Positions 7,841-17,116 of a stretch of 25,762 nucleotides of DNA are shown piece after piece (the first letter of the stretch is position 1; every line of letters begins with the position of its first letter). This DNA is from JBHIDJ01 sp046760105 (lineage in GTDB: Bacteria; Pseudomonadota; Gammaproteobacteria; Acidiferrobacterales; SPGG2). The DNA lies in the NCBI GenBank assembly GCA_046760105.1, contig JBHIDJ010000036.1:1-25762 (forward strand), in the 5' to 3' direction. A program made the position numbers and the translations under genes. A model generated the notes under the pieces. The model searched no databases, had not been told where the DNA came from, and worked only from the letters and a program-made list of their open reading frames with translations.

Positions 7841-8725
7841 CTACGCGACCTCGTGGTTCGCGAGCAGCTCAATTGACCTGACCAGCGTCGAGTGGTCCTT
7901 GTCAGCCCATCCGTGGGCGGCGCAACTATTGAATAACTCCTGCGTCGTTGCCGTGTTGGGCAAGTTCATGCTCAGTGCGCGCGCGCCCTCCAATGCCAGG
8001 TTGAGGTCCTTCCGGTGCAGTTCGATGCGGAACCCGGGTTCAAATGTGCGTTTGATCATGCGCTCGCCGTGGACTTCGAGGATACGGGAGCCCGCAAAGC
8101 CCCCCATGAGCGCTTCACGCACCTTTGCGGGATCAACCCCCGCTTTAGAAGCGAAGACGAGTGCTTCGCTCACCGCCTCAATCGTCAACGCTACAACGAT
8201 CTGATTGGCGACCTTACACGTCTGGCCGGCACCGTTTTCACCAATCAGTGTGATGTTTTTCCCAATCAGCTCGAACAGCGGCTTGATTCGATCGAAGGTC
8301 GTTTGCGAGCCGCCAACCATAATCGTTAGCGCCGCATTCTTTGCGCCGACTTCACCGCCCGACACCGGCGCATCCAGATAGTCGCAGCCCAGTTCGTTGA
8401 TCTTGGCAGCGAACTTCTTCGTTTCGATCGGCGAGATCGAGCTCATATCCACCACAGTCTTGCCGGAGCTCAAACCCTCGGCGACGCCATCCGGTTCGAA
8501 TAACACCGCGGCGACGTCTGGCGTGTCCGGCACCATGGTGATGATAACCTCGGCCTGTTGCGTGACCTCTTTGCAACTTGCACATTCAACGGCGCCGCCA
8601 TCAACAAGCTCCTTGGGCAAGGGCGAACGATGTTTGACCAGAAAAAGTTCATGACCAGCCGCCTGCAAATGACCCGCCATCGGCCGACCCATGATGCCTA
8701 CGCCAATAAAACCAATCTTGCTCAT
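7841..8725 (-). CDS. glxR: 2-hydroxy-3-oxopropionate (tartronate semialdehyde) reductase, GlxR/GarR type
   Basis: A 294-residue beta-hydroxyacid dehydrogenase, the usual length. The Rossmann motif GFIGVGIMGRPMAGHL lies at the N-terminus, the substrate-binding DAPVSGGEVGA at 118-128, and the catalytic lysine K171 in GQTCKVANQ. It reduces tartronate semialdehyde to D-glycerate with NAD(P)H. AGGAGGAG lies just before the ATG. It is the third gene of a minus-strand operon after the SAF-type oxidoreductase and hydroxypyruvate isomerase; the latter makes its substrate. The gene symbol is given by family and context (GarR is equally close by eye); 3-hydroxyisobutyrate dehydrogenase is a less likely alternative because of the isomerase next door. 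Confidence 0.88.
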   Translation of the reverse strand: MSKIGFIGVGIMGRPMAGHLQAAGHELFLVKHRSPLPKELVDGGAVECASCKEVTQQAEVIITMVPDTPDVAAVLFEPDGVAEGLSSGKTVVDMSSISPIETKKFAAKINELGCDYLDAPVSGGEVGAKNAALTIMVGGSQTTFDRIKPLFELIGKNITLIGENGAGQTCKVANQIVVALTIEAVSEALVFASKAGVDPAKVREALMGGFAGSRILEVHGERMIKRTFEPGFRIELHRKDLNLALEGARALSMNLPNTATTQELFNSCAAHGWADKDHSTLVRSIELLANHEVA

Positions 8726-8762
8726 TGTGAAAATCTCCTCCTAGTTAGGCAGGGATTCCTGT

Positions 8763-9539
<777 letters not shown>

Positions 9540-9551
9540 GTCATTACGCAC

Positions 9552-10913
9552 TCAGCCCGTAGCCCTGGCTTCAGCCGCAGGTCGGAGCAGCGTTTCCATT
9601 TCGCGCCGAATCGTCACCGCTTGCGATGTTTCGTCCACTTCAACGTCACACCAACGGATCGGTTGGCCGGCGTCGACAGCGTTCTTTAGTTTCACGCCGT
9701 GGGCAAGTCCGATCGGCAGGCCGCCAAGGGCAAGCGAGTCTGCTGCCGGCATCAGACGTCCCCATACCGTGTAGCCGCCCTCGCCATCGAGCAACTCGCC
9801 CGGCCGAAGATTCTGTTTCGTTATCGCTACGACATCGCCGAGAAACTGCTGCGATGTACCGGTGGCCTCACCGCGCAGCGCGGCAGACGCGATGCTGATG
9901 CCGAGCTCGAGGCCAATGAGGTGATAAGGACGATAAAGCGCTGCGTAGCGCCCACTCTCGTCCGTTCTGACACCATACTCCCCAAGACAGTGCGCGGTAT
10001 AGTCCGACGGTGCCTCGAAGGTAACATAGACGCCCCAGCGCAGATCGCGTTCGACGTCGCTGCCGTCCCGGTTTTGTGAGGACACCACTTCGACTGTGCC
10101 TTTATGATGCAGCACGCCGCCCTCGGACCGTGGCTTCAAAAGCTGTGGTAGAGCATCTACGCTGCTGGGCGGAAACGCCAGGCCCTCTGGTGCCGGCGCA
10201 AGACCGGTGGCATTGGCGACTGCCGCCATCTCGATCGCCGATTTAGTTCCATCCAGAAACGAATTGAACATTTTCGGATTCATGCCGCCGCGAGCGGCCT
10301 GCTCGGGCGTGAGCCCATAGTACTGCCACACGGTCTCAGGGGTGGAGGCGTGGTATTCCGGTAGGTACTTGGTGCCCTTGCCGGCACAAACGACGTCGAA
10401 CCCCGTAGCGCGTGCCCAGTCGACGAGTTCGACAATAAGTGCAGGTTGATCACCATAGGCTAGCGAGTAGACGACACCTGCGTCGCGCGCGCGCCGCGCA
10501 AGCAATGGCCCCGCCAGCACATCGGCCTCGACGTTGACCATCACGATATGACGGTGTGCATCGAAACAGGTCAGCGCATGGCGAATGCCAGCCGTGGGAT
10601 CGCCCGTACAATCAACCACCACCTCCATTCCGTCGGCGGCGATGAGGGCGGCGGCATCCTCGGTTAGGTGCGTCGAACCTTGTCTTATCGCTGCCTCGAA
10701 AGAGCGGGCCCCGATCTGCTCCCCGGTCCAGCCGGTGCGCTCGAATGAAGCGCGCGCCCGCACGATGTCGAGGTCACACACGGCCATGACGTGCAGACCC
10801 GGTGTCTGTCTGGCCTGGGCGAGAAACATGGAGGCAAACTTGCCAGCGCCGATGACGCCTACGCGCACCGGGTTTGCTTTTGCTCGTTCGCGTAGCAGAC
10901 GATGCAGGCTCAT
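9552..10913 (-). CDS. NAD(P)-binding oxidoreductase with SAF-like C-terminus (COG4091 / DRL-type family)
   Basis: A 453-residue protein with an N-terminal Rossmann fold (VRVGVIGAGKFASMFLAQAR, about 16-35; VVVDCTGDPTAGIRHAL), a central homoserine-dehydrogenase-like catalytic region (GTKYLPEYHAS, NPKMFNSFLDGTKSAIEMA) and a C-terminal SAF-like segment (about 350-440, with ITKQNLRPGELLDGEGGYTVWG). This architecture matches the family annotated as predicted homoserine dehydrogenase, which includes the Brucella deoxyxylulose phosphate reductoisomerase-like enzyme DRL. Because it heads an operon with hydroxypyruvate isomerase and tartronate semialdehyde reductase, I infer a sugar, sugar-acid or polyol substrate rather than isoprenoid or amino-acid synthesis. 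The exact reaction is not visible in the sequence. The ribosome binding site at the ATG is weak. Confidence 0.8.
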   Translation of the reverse strand: MSLHRLLRERAKANPVRVGVIGAGKFASMFLAQARQTPGLHVMAVCDLDIVRARASFERTGWTGEQIGARSFEAAIRQGSTHLTEDAAALIAADGMEVVVDCTGDPTAGIRHALTCFDAHRHIVMVNVEADVLAGPLLARRARDAGVVYSLAYGDQPALIVELVDWARATGFDVVCAGKGTKYLPEYHASTPETVWQYYGLTPEQAARGGMNPKMFNSFLDGTKSAIEMAAVANATGLAPAPEGLAFPPSSVDALPQLLKPRSEGGVLHHKGTVEVVSSQNRDGSDVERDLRWGVYVTFEAPSDYTAHCLGEYGVRTDESGRYAALYRPYHLIGLELGISIASAALRGEATGTSQQFLGDVVAITKQNLRPGELLDGEGGYTVWGRLMPAADSLALGGLPIGLAHGVKLKNAVDAGQPIRWCDVEVDETSQAVTIRREMETLLRPAAEARATG

Positions 10914-11173
10914 ATTCTTGTCGTCATATGGTGGAATGGGCGAGTTTAGCTGCGAACCTGTGCTGAGACCAGGGTTAGCAAATCCTTGCTAGGCACGGGG
11001 TTAAGCCACTGCATAACGACGCTGAGCAGCCGTGAATTCCGATGCCGGTATCCGCAACGACCGCCCTTTAGCGGGGAAAACACAACGATTATCCGCTAAG
11101 TCTCAGTGGTTTCAGACGGCCGGCACACATTGCGCTACGTCGTTTAGTCAATGCGATCCGGAGTTCCCGAGTT
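10914..11173. other. Divergent intergenic region with two inverted repeats
   Basis: This 260-bp stretch separates the minus-strand catabolic operon from the plus-strand cNMP remnant and has no convincing gene. TAGCAA-N4-TTGCTA (10976-10991) is a compact operator-like palindrome about 63 bp before the oxidoreductase start. TTAGCGG (11068-11074) pairs with CCGCTAA (11093-11099) upstream of the remnant. No clear sigma70 promoter was seen. Confidence 0.4.
10976..10991. promoter_or_regulatory. Operator-like palindrome upstream of the sugar-acid operon
   Basis: The perfect inverted repeat TAGCAA-ATCC-TTGCTA lies upstream of the first gene of the minus-strand operon. Size and position suit a dimeric helix-turn-helix repressor, but no cognate regulator gene lies beside it. 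Confidence 0.3.
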
Positions 11174-11416
11174 ATGAGCAGTAGTATGAAGACAGATATT
11201 GCGGCTTATGTTAATGCCAATATCGAGCACCCGGAAATCTCACGCCTCCATTTGTTCAAGGGCGCGAGTCTCCTGTCGATAGACGGTTTGTTAAACACCT
11301 GCCCGGTGCTCAATCTGGAAGCGGGGAAGACCCTTATCTGCGCCGGACAACCTAATCAGGAAGCTGCTTCGGTTACCACCGCGGGCGTTGAACTATCGCT
11401 CTTCGCACCAGACTAA
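11174..11416 (+). pseudogene. Truncated cyclic-nucleotide-binding domain remnant
   Basis: An 80-codon frame with GGAG upstream. From residue 24 it reads like the first strands of a cNMP-binding domain: RLHLFKGASLLSIDGLLN, then LEAGKTLICAGQPN, equivalent to the LF..L...L..L.....L..G..L...G.P. start of Crp- and cyclase-associated domains. It stops at TAA before the phosphate-binding cassette, and none of the three downstream frames restores the missing part. I read it as the 5' end of a larger cNMP-binding regulator or signalling enzyme left after deletion. A standalone small protein made from this half domain is less likely. The DUF3179 gene starts 26 nt after its stop. Confidence 0.55.
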
Positions 11417-11442
11417 ATGTCTGGCGACTGCGAGCAAATAAC

Positions 11443-12834
11443 GTGACAACACCACTTAAATACCGTGCGTCGGCGAAGATAATTGTTTTTCTAGGTTTAC
11501 TCTTCTTATTCTCGCCGCACAATTTTAGCGCTGCGCAAATCACACCAGACTCAGAGCAGATGGCAGTCCAGTTTCTCGGACTGCTTGTTACGTCGCCGAG
11601 CGACCGAGAAGTGGCTCTGGTCGAGATCGACGAGAATTGGCGAGAGGATTTCACGCCAATGCTCTTGGAGGTCATCTATTTGACCCGTGATCCTGCATTC
11701 GCTGCACATCTGATCGAATTTCTGGGGATAAAGACCAAGCAAGAATACGGTTACGATATCAACAAGTGGTACGAGTGGCTCTGGAACCAAGCGCCTAAGG
11801 TTCACCCGCATTACGCCGATTTCAAAGGGGTGTTGTATAGCCTCATCGATCCGAAGTTTGGTCGCTATTTCGGCCGCGAGCGCACAACTAAGATTCGTCT
11901 CGATGAAGTACGCTGGGGCGGCGTACGGCAAGACGGCATCCCGCCCTTGCGCTATCCGAAGATGATCCCAGCCAAGGAAGCCGATTATCTCGATGATGAC
12001 AACATTATCTTCGGCCTCGAGGTCAACGGTGATGCACGCGCCTACCCGAAGCGCATTCTAGGCTGGCATGAGATGTTTATCGATGATGTGGGCGGCGTAC
12101 CGGTAGCGGGTGTCTATTGTACGCTTTGCGGGACCATGATCCTTTACAAGACTGTCCACAACGGCGTTAACCACAAGTTAGGTACGAGTGGCTTTCTGTA
12201 CCGCTCCAACAAACTGATGTATGACCAGGAGACGCAATCGCTTTGGAACACGATCTGGGGGCGACCGGTAATTGGACCCCTCGCGGACAAGGACATCACG
12301 CTGGAGCGGCTGAGTGTGGTGACCACCACCTGGGGTGAGTGGCATCGGCGGCATCCGAACTCGCAAGTCCTTTCATTAGCCACGGGCTACTACCGCGACT
12401 ACTCTGAAGGCACTGCCTACCGCGATTACTTTGCCACGGATGATTTAATGTTTAACGTGCCGAAGTTGGACAAACGCCTCAAGAATAAAGACGAAGTACT
12501 CGGCCTGATCTTTAGTCAGTACCCGGATAAACCAATGGCACTTGCTGTAGACTATCTCACTGCGAATCCGATCTATCATGATCGCGTGGGAGATCTCCAA
12601 TTTGTCGTGCTGACAGACACATCTGGCGCGAATCGAGTCTACGAGACCAAGGGCATCCGGTTTAAGAAATGGGATCTTGATCGAACCGCGGTGGACGAGA
12701 AGGATATCCACTGGGTAATGAGCGAAAACCGGCTCGAGTCTGCCGACGGCCGTGTCCTGTATCGCCTACCGGCGCATCGTGCATTCTGGTTTGGGTGGTA
12801 CTCAGCCTACACTCATACGCGTTTGGTTCAATAA
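11443..12834 (+). CDS. DUF3179 domain protein, exported
   Basis: A 463-residue protein starting at GTG with only a weak ribosome binding site. A hydrophobic signal sequence or anchor (about 12-31) precedes a helical N-terminal region (35-130), then the DUF3179 domain (about 165-455). Diagnostic features are the YLDDDNIIFGLEVNGDARAY lead, H209 in GWHEM, and C226 and C229 in GVYCTLCGTMILY, a likely metal- or redox-active pair; the FRTSGFL-like strand appears as LGTSGFLYRSN. The biochemical function of DUF3179 is unknown. It is convergent with the thioredoxin-fold gene, 17 bp apart, and not obviously in an operon with anything downstream. Family assignment is secure; role is not. Confidence 0.85.
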   Translation: MTTPLKYRASAKIIVFLGLLFLFSPHNFSAAQITPDSEQMAVQFLGLLVTSPSDREVALVEIDENWREDFTPMLLEVIYLTRDPAFAAHLIEFLGIKTKQEYGYDINKWYEWLWNQAPKVHPHYADFKGVLYSLIDPKFGRYFGRERTTKIRLDEVRWGGVRQDGIPPLRYPKMIPAKEADYLDDDNIIFGLEVNGDARAYPKRILGWHEMFIDDVGGVPVAGVYCTLCGTMILYKTVHNGVNHKLGTSGFLYRSNKLMYDQETQSLWNTIWGRPVIGPLADKDITLERLSVVTTTWGEWHRRHPNSQVLSLATGYYRDYSEGTAYRDYFATDDLMFNVPKLDKRLKNKDEVLGLIFSQYPDKPMALAVDYLTANPIYHDRVGDLQFVVLTDTSGANRVYETKGIRFKKWDLDRTAVDEKDIHWVMSENRLESADGRVLYRLPAHRAFWFGWYSAYTHTRLVQ

Positions 12835-12851
12835 AGCAAGCTAGCCTTGAC

Positions 12852-13427
12852 CTAATAATAATCTGGTTCGTTCGCGGGCTTCCACTTGATGTTGCAACCC
12901 ATACTGGCCTTCTGATCCGCAGACAATGAGCGCTGTTGCAGTACCGCATCCGCTGCTGCCCGTAGGTCCTCGCCTGTCACCGGGACGTTATTACCCGGTC
13001 GACTGTCGTCGAACTGTCCGCGATACACAAGCCTCCGCGCCTCATCAAATAGAAAGAAGTCAGGGGTACAAGCAGCGCGATAACTTTTGGCCACTTCTTG
13101 TGCTTCGTCATAAAGGTAGGGGAACGTGTAGCCGGCTGTCTTAACTTCTTCGACCATTTTTTCAGGGCTATCATCGGGATGGGTCGACACATCGTTGGCG
13201 TTGATACCGACCACGCCAAGACCCCTCGCCTGATAGTCACGCGCAAACGCGGCCAACTCGAACCGGATATGCTTGACGTAGGGACAGTGATTGCACATGA
13301 ACACCACCAGCAGCGCAGGCGAATCGCTAAAATCCGCCAACGAAACATGCTTGCCCGTCGTGTCCGGCAGGCTAAAGTCCGGGGCGGGTGTACCCAGTTC
13401 AAGCATGGTTGAAGATACGGCAGCCAT
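12852..13427 (-). CDS. Thioredoxin-fold (redoxin/AhpC-TSA type) family protein
   Basis: A 191-residue cytoplasmic redoxin. The N-terminus reads LGTPAPDFSLPDTTG, and the active site is C45-N-H-C48 in FMCNHCPYVKHI, characteristic of a thioredoxin-like group distinct from classical thioredoxin (CGPC). The cis-Pro region appears as ACTPDFFLFD, followed by YRGQFDDSRPGN. It probably performs thiol-disulfide exchange or peroxide reduction; the partner is unknown. GAGAGG lies 8 nt before the ATG. It is 130 bp downstream of the FHA-cyclase on the same strand, with a hairpin in between, so it may have its own promoter. Confidence 0.85.
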   Translation of the reverse strand: MAAVSSTMLELGTPAPDFSLPDTTGKHVSLADFSDSPALLVVFMCNHCPYVKHIRFELAAFARDYQARGLGVVGINANDVSTHPDDSPEKMVEEVKTAGYTFPYLYDEAQEVAKSYRAACTPDFFLFDEARRLVYRGQFDDSRPGNNVPVTGEDLRAAADAVLQQRSLSADQKASMGCNIKWKPANEPDYY

Positions 13428-13466
13428 CTATCTAACCTCTCTGAGTGGTTTGGGGGGTGATGGTCG

Positions 13467-13489
13467 AAAGCGCGATCTTACTGCGCTTT
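13467..13489 (-). terminator. Hairpin after the FHA-cyclase gene, possible terminator
   Basis: AAAGCGC (13467-13473) and GCGCTTT (13483-13489) are perfect inverted arms with a 9-nt loop, about 70 nt beyond the cyclase stop on the minus strand and 40 nt before the redoxin start. The T run is short and part of the stem. Confidence 0.35.
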
Positions 13490-13557
13490 AGAGGCTTACA
13501 CAAAGCCGTTGAAAAGGCCGGTCTGTGAAGAGAGGGTTGAACCCCGAAAAGGCATGC

Positions 13558-14592
13558 TTATCTACGTTGTCGATGAGTGCGACCGTGCTTACGGAGGGTG
13601 CGGGCTTCCGCAAGTTCGCTATCATTTGACTGGTCAGGTTCCAGCGGTGTGCTGCTCCGGTCCGGGAAAGCATTATGTCCAGATGTCTCACAGGATTCGT
13701 GGGTGAAGTGGACCACCTCCACCGGGTTTTCGGTAAATGGGCGCCCGAGGCTGATCATACCATTGTCGTTAAGTGGCATTTCTTCTCGACGCAAGAAAAG
13801 GTCTTGGCCGTTTTCGATGCGCACGTGTGTACCGTTAGTGCTCTGGTCAATAATGAAAAATTTTCCGCGACTAAGCTCGAAGCGCACATGTTGTCGGGAG
13901 GCGAGCATTTCATTGATCTGCAGGTCAACGGTATTGTCCCTCCCAAGAAGGGCAGACGGGCGGTCGTTATTGAGCTCGATCTCCCTATCACGATAGCGCA
14001 GGTATAGTTTTACGTTAGGCGTTTGTGCCTCTATCACGCCCGTCACCAACTGCGTGATCTCCTCGTCGTGCCAAAGCACTTCGTAAAGGTCTATGTCTTT
14101 CTTCTTGCCTTTGATCGACACACGATCGATGAGTCGGGTTTTGGTCTGCATGGACGGCGACAGGTTTTCCACCGTCACTTGAGTGGTAATGATTTGTTCT
14201 GCCTTCGCCTGTGCCGCGATGTGGGCTGCGAGGTTCACTGCATCACCGAACACATCGCCGGACTCAATGATGGCGGGTCCGTAATGAAGGCCGACACATA
14301 TCGAAAGGGAACGCTTCCCATCGACCTCGTTTCGGCTTGCGTCCTCTGCGAGAATCTTTTGCATCTCACGGGCAGCGATGACGGCCCGTTCGGGCTGCCA
14401 GAAGGTGGACATGACTTCATCGCCGATAGTCTTTACGACGACGCCTGCATGTTTTTCGATAGTCTCGCTCATCATATCCAGGCATTTCGAAACCTTACGC
14501 TGTGCCCTGACGTCACCAAGGGTCTCGTAAAGCCTGGTGCTGCCGCTGATGTCTGCAAACATGATGGCGAGCTGCGATGTCTTGGAAGCCAT
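13558..14592 (-). CDS. Cytoplasmic class III adenylate cyclase fused to an FHA domain
   Basis: A 344-residue protein: cyclase domain (about 6-185) followed by FHA (about 200-305) and a charged tail. There is no membrane segment. The cyclase has both metal aspartates, D14 (FADISGST) and D58 (KTIGDEV), and the adenine-specifying pair K54 and D113 (GDVFGDAVN), predicting ATP as substrate. N120 is present, but the transition-state Arg four residues later is H124 (VNLAAHIA). The FHA domain shows GRDN, SRQH and STNG, the phosphothreonine-binding signature, so the protein is probably recruited to a Ser/Thr-phosphorylated partner. No Ser/Thr kinase of Hanks type is in the window. It is transcribed divergently from the APH-fold kinase. 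Confidence 0.88.
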   Translation of the reverse strand: MASKTSQLAIMFADISGSTRLYETLGDVRAQRKVSKCLDMMSETIEKHAGVVVKTIGDEVMSTFWQPERAVIAAREMQKILAEDASRNEVDGKRSLSICVGLHYGPAIIESGDVFGDAVNLAAHIAAQAKAEQIITTQVTVENLSPSMQTKTRLIDRVSIKGKKKDIDLYEVLWHDEEITQLVTGVIEAQTPNVKLYLRYRDREIELNNDRPSALLGRDNTVDLQINEMLASRQHVRFELSRGKFFIIDQSTNGTHVRIENGQDLFLRREEMPLNDNGMISLGRPFTENPVEVVHFTHESCETSGHNAFPDRSSTPLEPDQSNDSELAEARTLRKHGRTHRQRR

Positions 14593-14753
14593 GACTTAAT
14601 CCAGCTGTGAATACGGGCCCAGCCCAACTCCTTGCATTTAGCGTGCCAGCGCGCTCTGCTGGCGCACTTAAGGCTGCCCTGTCCGCCCCCTCGAGTTCAT
14701 GTTCAAAAGCCGTGGATATTCCTATATGGTGGCCAAAAACCAGGTAGATGCAC
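14593..14753. promoter_or_regulatory. Divergent promoter region between FHA-cyclase and kinase
   Basis: A 161-bp region that must hold both promoters. GCCAGC (14645-14650) and GCTGGC (14658-14663) form a 6-bp hairpin, transcribed in the cyclase leader if its promoter lies further right. No consensus promoter stands out. Confidence 0.35.
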
Positions 14754-15773
14754 ATGAGCGTCACGCCAGACACATCCCTGTCGGAGGACATCACTAAGGC
14801 GTTGTGCCGCCTCGGCTTACTGGACAGTGGTGAACAGGCGGCTGTGGCTCCCCTCGCGGGTGGGGTGTCGTCAGATATTTGGCGGGTCGATCTCCCGCAA
14901 GGGGCGGTGTGTGTGAAGCGTGCGTTGCCGCGGCTCAAGGTTGAGGCGCTCTGGGAAGCACCGGTCGAGCGTAATGCCTATGAACACGCCTGGATCGAGA
15001 CCGTTGCCCGGCATTATCCGGATGCGGTTCCTCGCGTTCTCGGCCACGATCCGGAGGCGAATTTCTTTGTAATGGACTATCTGGATCCGGCGGACTATCC
15101 GCTGTGGAAGGAACGCCTGCGCGAGGGCGACGCGAGCCCAGCATTTGCCGCTCGCGTAGGGACGATACTCGCTGGCATACATCGCGCAACCGCTGGTGAT
15201 AAAGACATTGCCAAGCGCTTCGCCACCGATTCCATCTTTTACGCTATCCGGCTTGAGCCCTATCTGGTTGCGACGGGCGAGGTGCATGCAGATCTCTCAG
15301 CCGCACTGCAGGAGCTCGTGGACGTCACCGCCTCGACTAAGCATACATTGGTTCACGGTGATATCAGTCCGAAGAATATCCTGATCGGGTCGCAAGGCCC
15401 GATATTTCTTGATGCCGAATGCGCTTGGTACGGTGACCCTGCTTTTGATCTCGCCTTTTGTCTCAACCATTTTCTTCTCAAGTGTCTTTGGACGCCGCGC
15501 GCGGCACGAAATTTTCTCGCCTGTTTCACCGCTATGGCCGCTGCCTATCGTGTTGTCATAACCTGGGAGTCGAAAGACGAGCTGGAGACGCGGGCGGCAC
15601 GTTTGTTGCCGGGTCTGTTCCTAGCGCGTGTCGACGGCAAGTCGCCGGTCGAGTACATCACCAAAGAGCGCGACAAAGAGCGGGTACGCCGTGTCGGTCG
15701 GGCACTGCTAGCAGCGCCCGTGGCGCGGCTTGAACATGTGCGTGCTGCGTGGGGGAAGGAACTCGGGCTATGA
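14754..15773 (+). CDS. APH-fold small-molecule kinase (phosphotransferase family)
   Basis: A 339-residue kinase of the aminoglycoside/choline phosphotransferase fold. The N-lobe has GGVSSDIWRVDL (glycine-rich loop) and the ATP-binding lysine in AVCVKRAL; the hinge reads FFVMDYLDP; the catalytic loop is HGDISPKN (about 201-208) and the Mg-binding segment FLDAECAWYGDPAFDLA (about 218-234). The ATG at 14754 sits 9 nt after AGG (14742-14744); an ATG two codons earlier is possible but too close to it. The stop overlaps the enolase-like start as ATGA, so the two are translationally coupled. This predicts that the kinase makes the phosphorylated substrate of the next enzyme. It is probably not an antibiotic-resistance gene; glycerate or a related sugar acid is my inferred substrate. 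Confidence 0.8.
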   Translation: MSVTPDTSLSEDITKALCRLGLLDSGEQAAVAPLAGGVSSDIWRVDLPQGAVCVKRALPRLKVEALWEAPVERNAYEHAWIETVARHYPDAVPRVLGHDPEANFFVMDYLDPADYPLWKERLREGDASPAFAARVGTILAGIHRATAGDKDIAKRFATDSIFYAIRLEPYLVATGEVHADLSAALQELVDVTASTKHTLVHGDISPKNILIGSQGPIFLDAECAWYGDPAFDLAFCLNHFLLKCLWTPRAARNFLACFTAMAAAYRVVITWESKDELETRAARLLPGLFLARVDGKSPVEYITKERDKERVRRVGRALLAAPVARLEHVRAAWGKELGL

Positions 15774-17062
15774 CATCCGCTGAGATCCTGGCGGTAGTTG
15801 GTCGACGGGTATGGGACTCGCGCGGCCGTCCGACGGTGGAGGCTGAGGTACGGCTTGCCGGCGGCGCAACCGGCCGCGCCATTGCCCCGGCTGGGGCGTC
15901 AACAGGGTCAGGCGAGGCTGCTGATCTGCGTGATCGCGGCACGCGTCTGGGTGGTTACGATGTGCGTCGCGCGGTCGGAAATGTTAACCGGGAGATCGCG
16001 GGTGCCCTCAAAGGGTGTGACGCCACGGATCAGGCGCACATCGACCAAACCCTCATCGAGCTTGACGGTACACCCGATAAAGGTCGACTAGGAGCCAACG
16101 CCATCGTCGCCGTATCAATGGCGGTGGCACACGCAACGGCTGCCGCTGCCGGCGAGCCACTGTGGCGTTACCTGCTCGGTGACGGCGAGGCTGTCCTCCC
16201 ATTGCCTGAGATTCAGATTTTTGGTGGCGGCGCCCATGCCCACGGACGCGTTGATATCCAAGATTTTCTTGTGGTTGCGCCCGGTGCCAGTAGCTTCGAT
16301 GAAGCGCTCGAGTGGACGGCGGAGGTGTACCACAAAGCGGCGGCACTGATGACGGAGCGCGGCCAGCTACAGGGTGTCGCGGACGAGGGTGGCCTATGGC
16401 CGGCGTTTTCCACCAACGAAGAGGCGTTGACCATGCTGGTGCGCGCGATCGAAGGCGCTGGTTTTACCCCAGATGTGGATGTCGGGATCGCGCTTGATGT
16501 TGCTGCCTCGGAGTTCGGCCATGGCGGACGCTATCGCATGACACGTGAGGGTCGCGAATTGGACAGTGATGGCCTCGCGGCATTACTCATTGATTGGCTC
16601 GATCGTTACCCCATTGTGTCGATCGAGGACCCTATCGGGGAAGACGATGAGCAGGGGTGGATTAACTTTACGCAGGCGGTCGGTGATCGTGTGCAAGTCG
16701 TTGGCGATGACCTGTTGGTTACCGATGCAGAACGGGTGCGCCAGGCAGCGGCACGACGTCTGTGCAACGGGGTGTTATTGAAGCCCAATCAAGCGGGAAC
16801 GCTGACCGAGACGCGCGCGGCTTTTGAGGCGTCGCGTCAGGTTGGGTTTGATGCGATTATTTCGGCGCGCTCTGGCGAGAGCGAAGACGTCACCATCGTG
16901 CACCTGGCGGTCGGCTGGGGCGTGCGCCAACTCAAGGTCGGTTCGTTCTCGCGTTCCGAGCGTATGGCCAAGTGGAACGAGGGGCTTCGCATCGAGGAGG
17001 CATTAGGCACGAAGGCCCGCTTCGCCGGGGGCGCAGTCTATCGAAGTAGGCACCGTGCCTGA
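15770..17062 (+). CDS. Enolase paralogue (phosphopyruvate hydratase-like) with altered active site
   Basis: A 430-residue enolase-family protein; a GTG at 15749 is in frame, but the ATG at 15770 overlaps the kinase stop and has AAGGA 9 nt before it. Conserved: GASTGSGEA loop (S44), H156, E206 (ADEGG), metal ligands D243, E286 and D313, K338 (LLKPNQAGTLTET), R368-S369, and K389 (KVGSFSRSER). Two departures stand out. The general acid/base-region Glu (E. coli E168, QEF) is D165 in VDIQDF, and the ISHRSGE motif reads ISARSGE with A367 replacing His. The NIINGG strand is QIFGGG. It may still dehydrate 2-phosphoglycerate or a close analogue. Coupling to a kinase rather than to pyrG or glycolytic genes argues against it being the housekeeping enolase. 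Confidence 0.83.
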   Translation: MTSAEILAVVGRRVWDSRGRPTVEAEVRLAGGATGRAIAPAGASTGSGEAADLRDRGTRLGGYDVRRAVGNVNREIAGALKGCDATDQAHIDQTLIELDGTPDKGRLGANAIVAVSMAVAHATAAAAGEPLWRYLLGDGEAVLPLPEIQIFGGGAHAHGRVDIQDFLVVAPGASSFDEALEWTAEVYHKAAALMTERGQLQGVADEGGLWPAFSTNEEALTMLVRAIEGAGFTPDVDVGIALDVAASEFGHGGRYRMTREGRELDSDGLAALLIDWLDRYPIVSIEDPIGEDDEQGWINFTQAVGDRVQVVGDDLLVTDAERVRQAAARRLCNGVLLKPNQAGTLTETRAAFEASRQVGFDAIISARSGESEDVTIVHLAVGWGVRQLKVGSFSRSERMAKWNEGLRIEEALGTKARFAGGAVYRSRHRA

Positions 17063-17116
17063 CTTTGCCTACTTATCTCGACGTGCCGTGCGTGAACACG
17101 GTAGAAGGAGGAAGCA

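Noticed and set aside
14023..14610. 195-codon plus-strand open frame opposite the FHA-cyclase
   Set aside because: The opposite strand encodes clear cyclase motifs; this translation has no recognisable domain and no ribosome binding site.
14754..15773. Aminoglycoside resistance gene
   Set aside because: The fold is shared, but coupling to an enolase-like gene and absence of mobile DNA point to a metabolic kinase.
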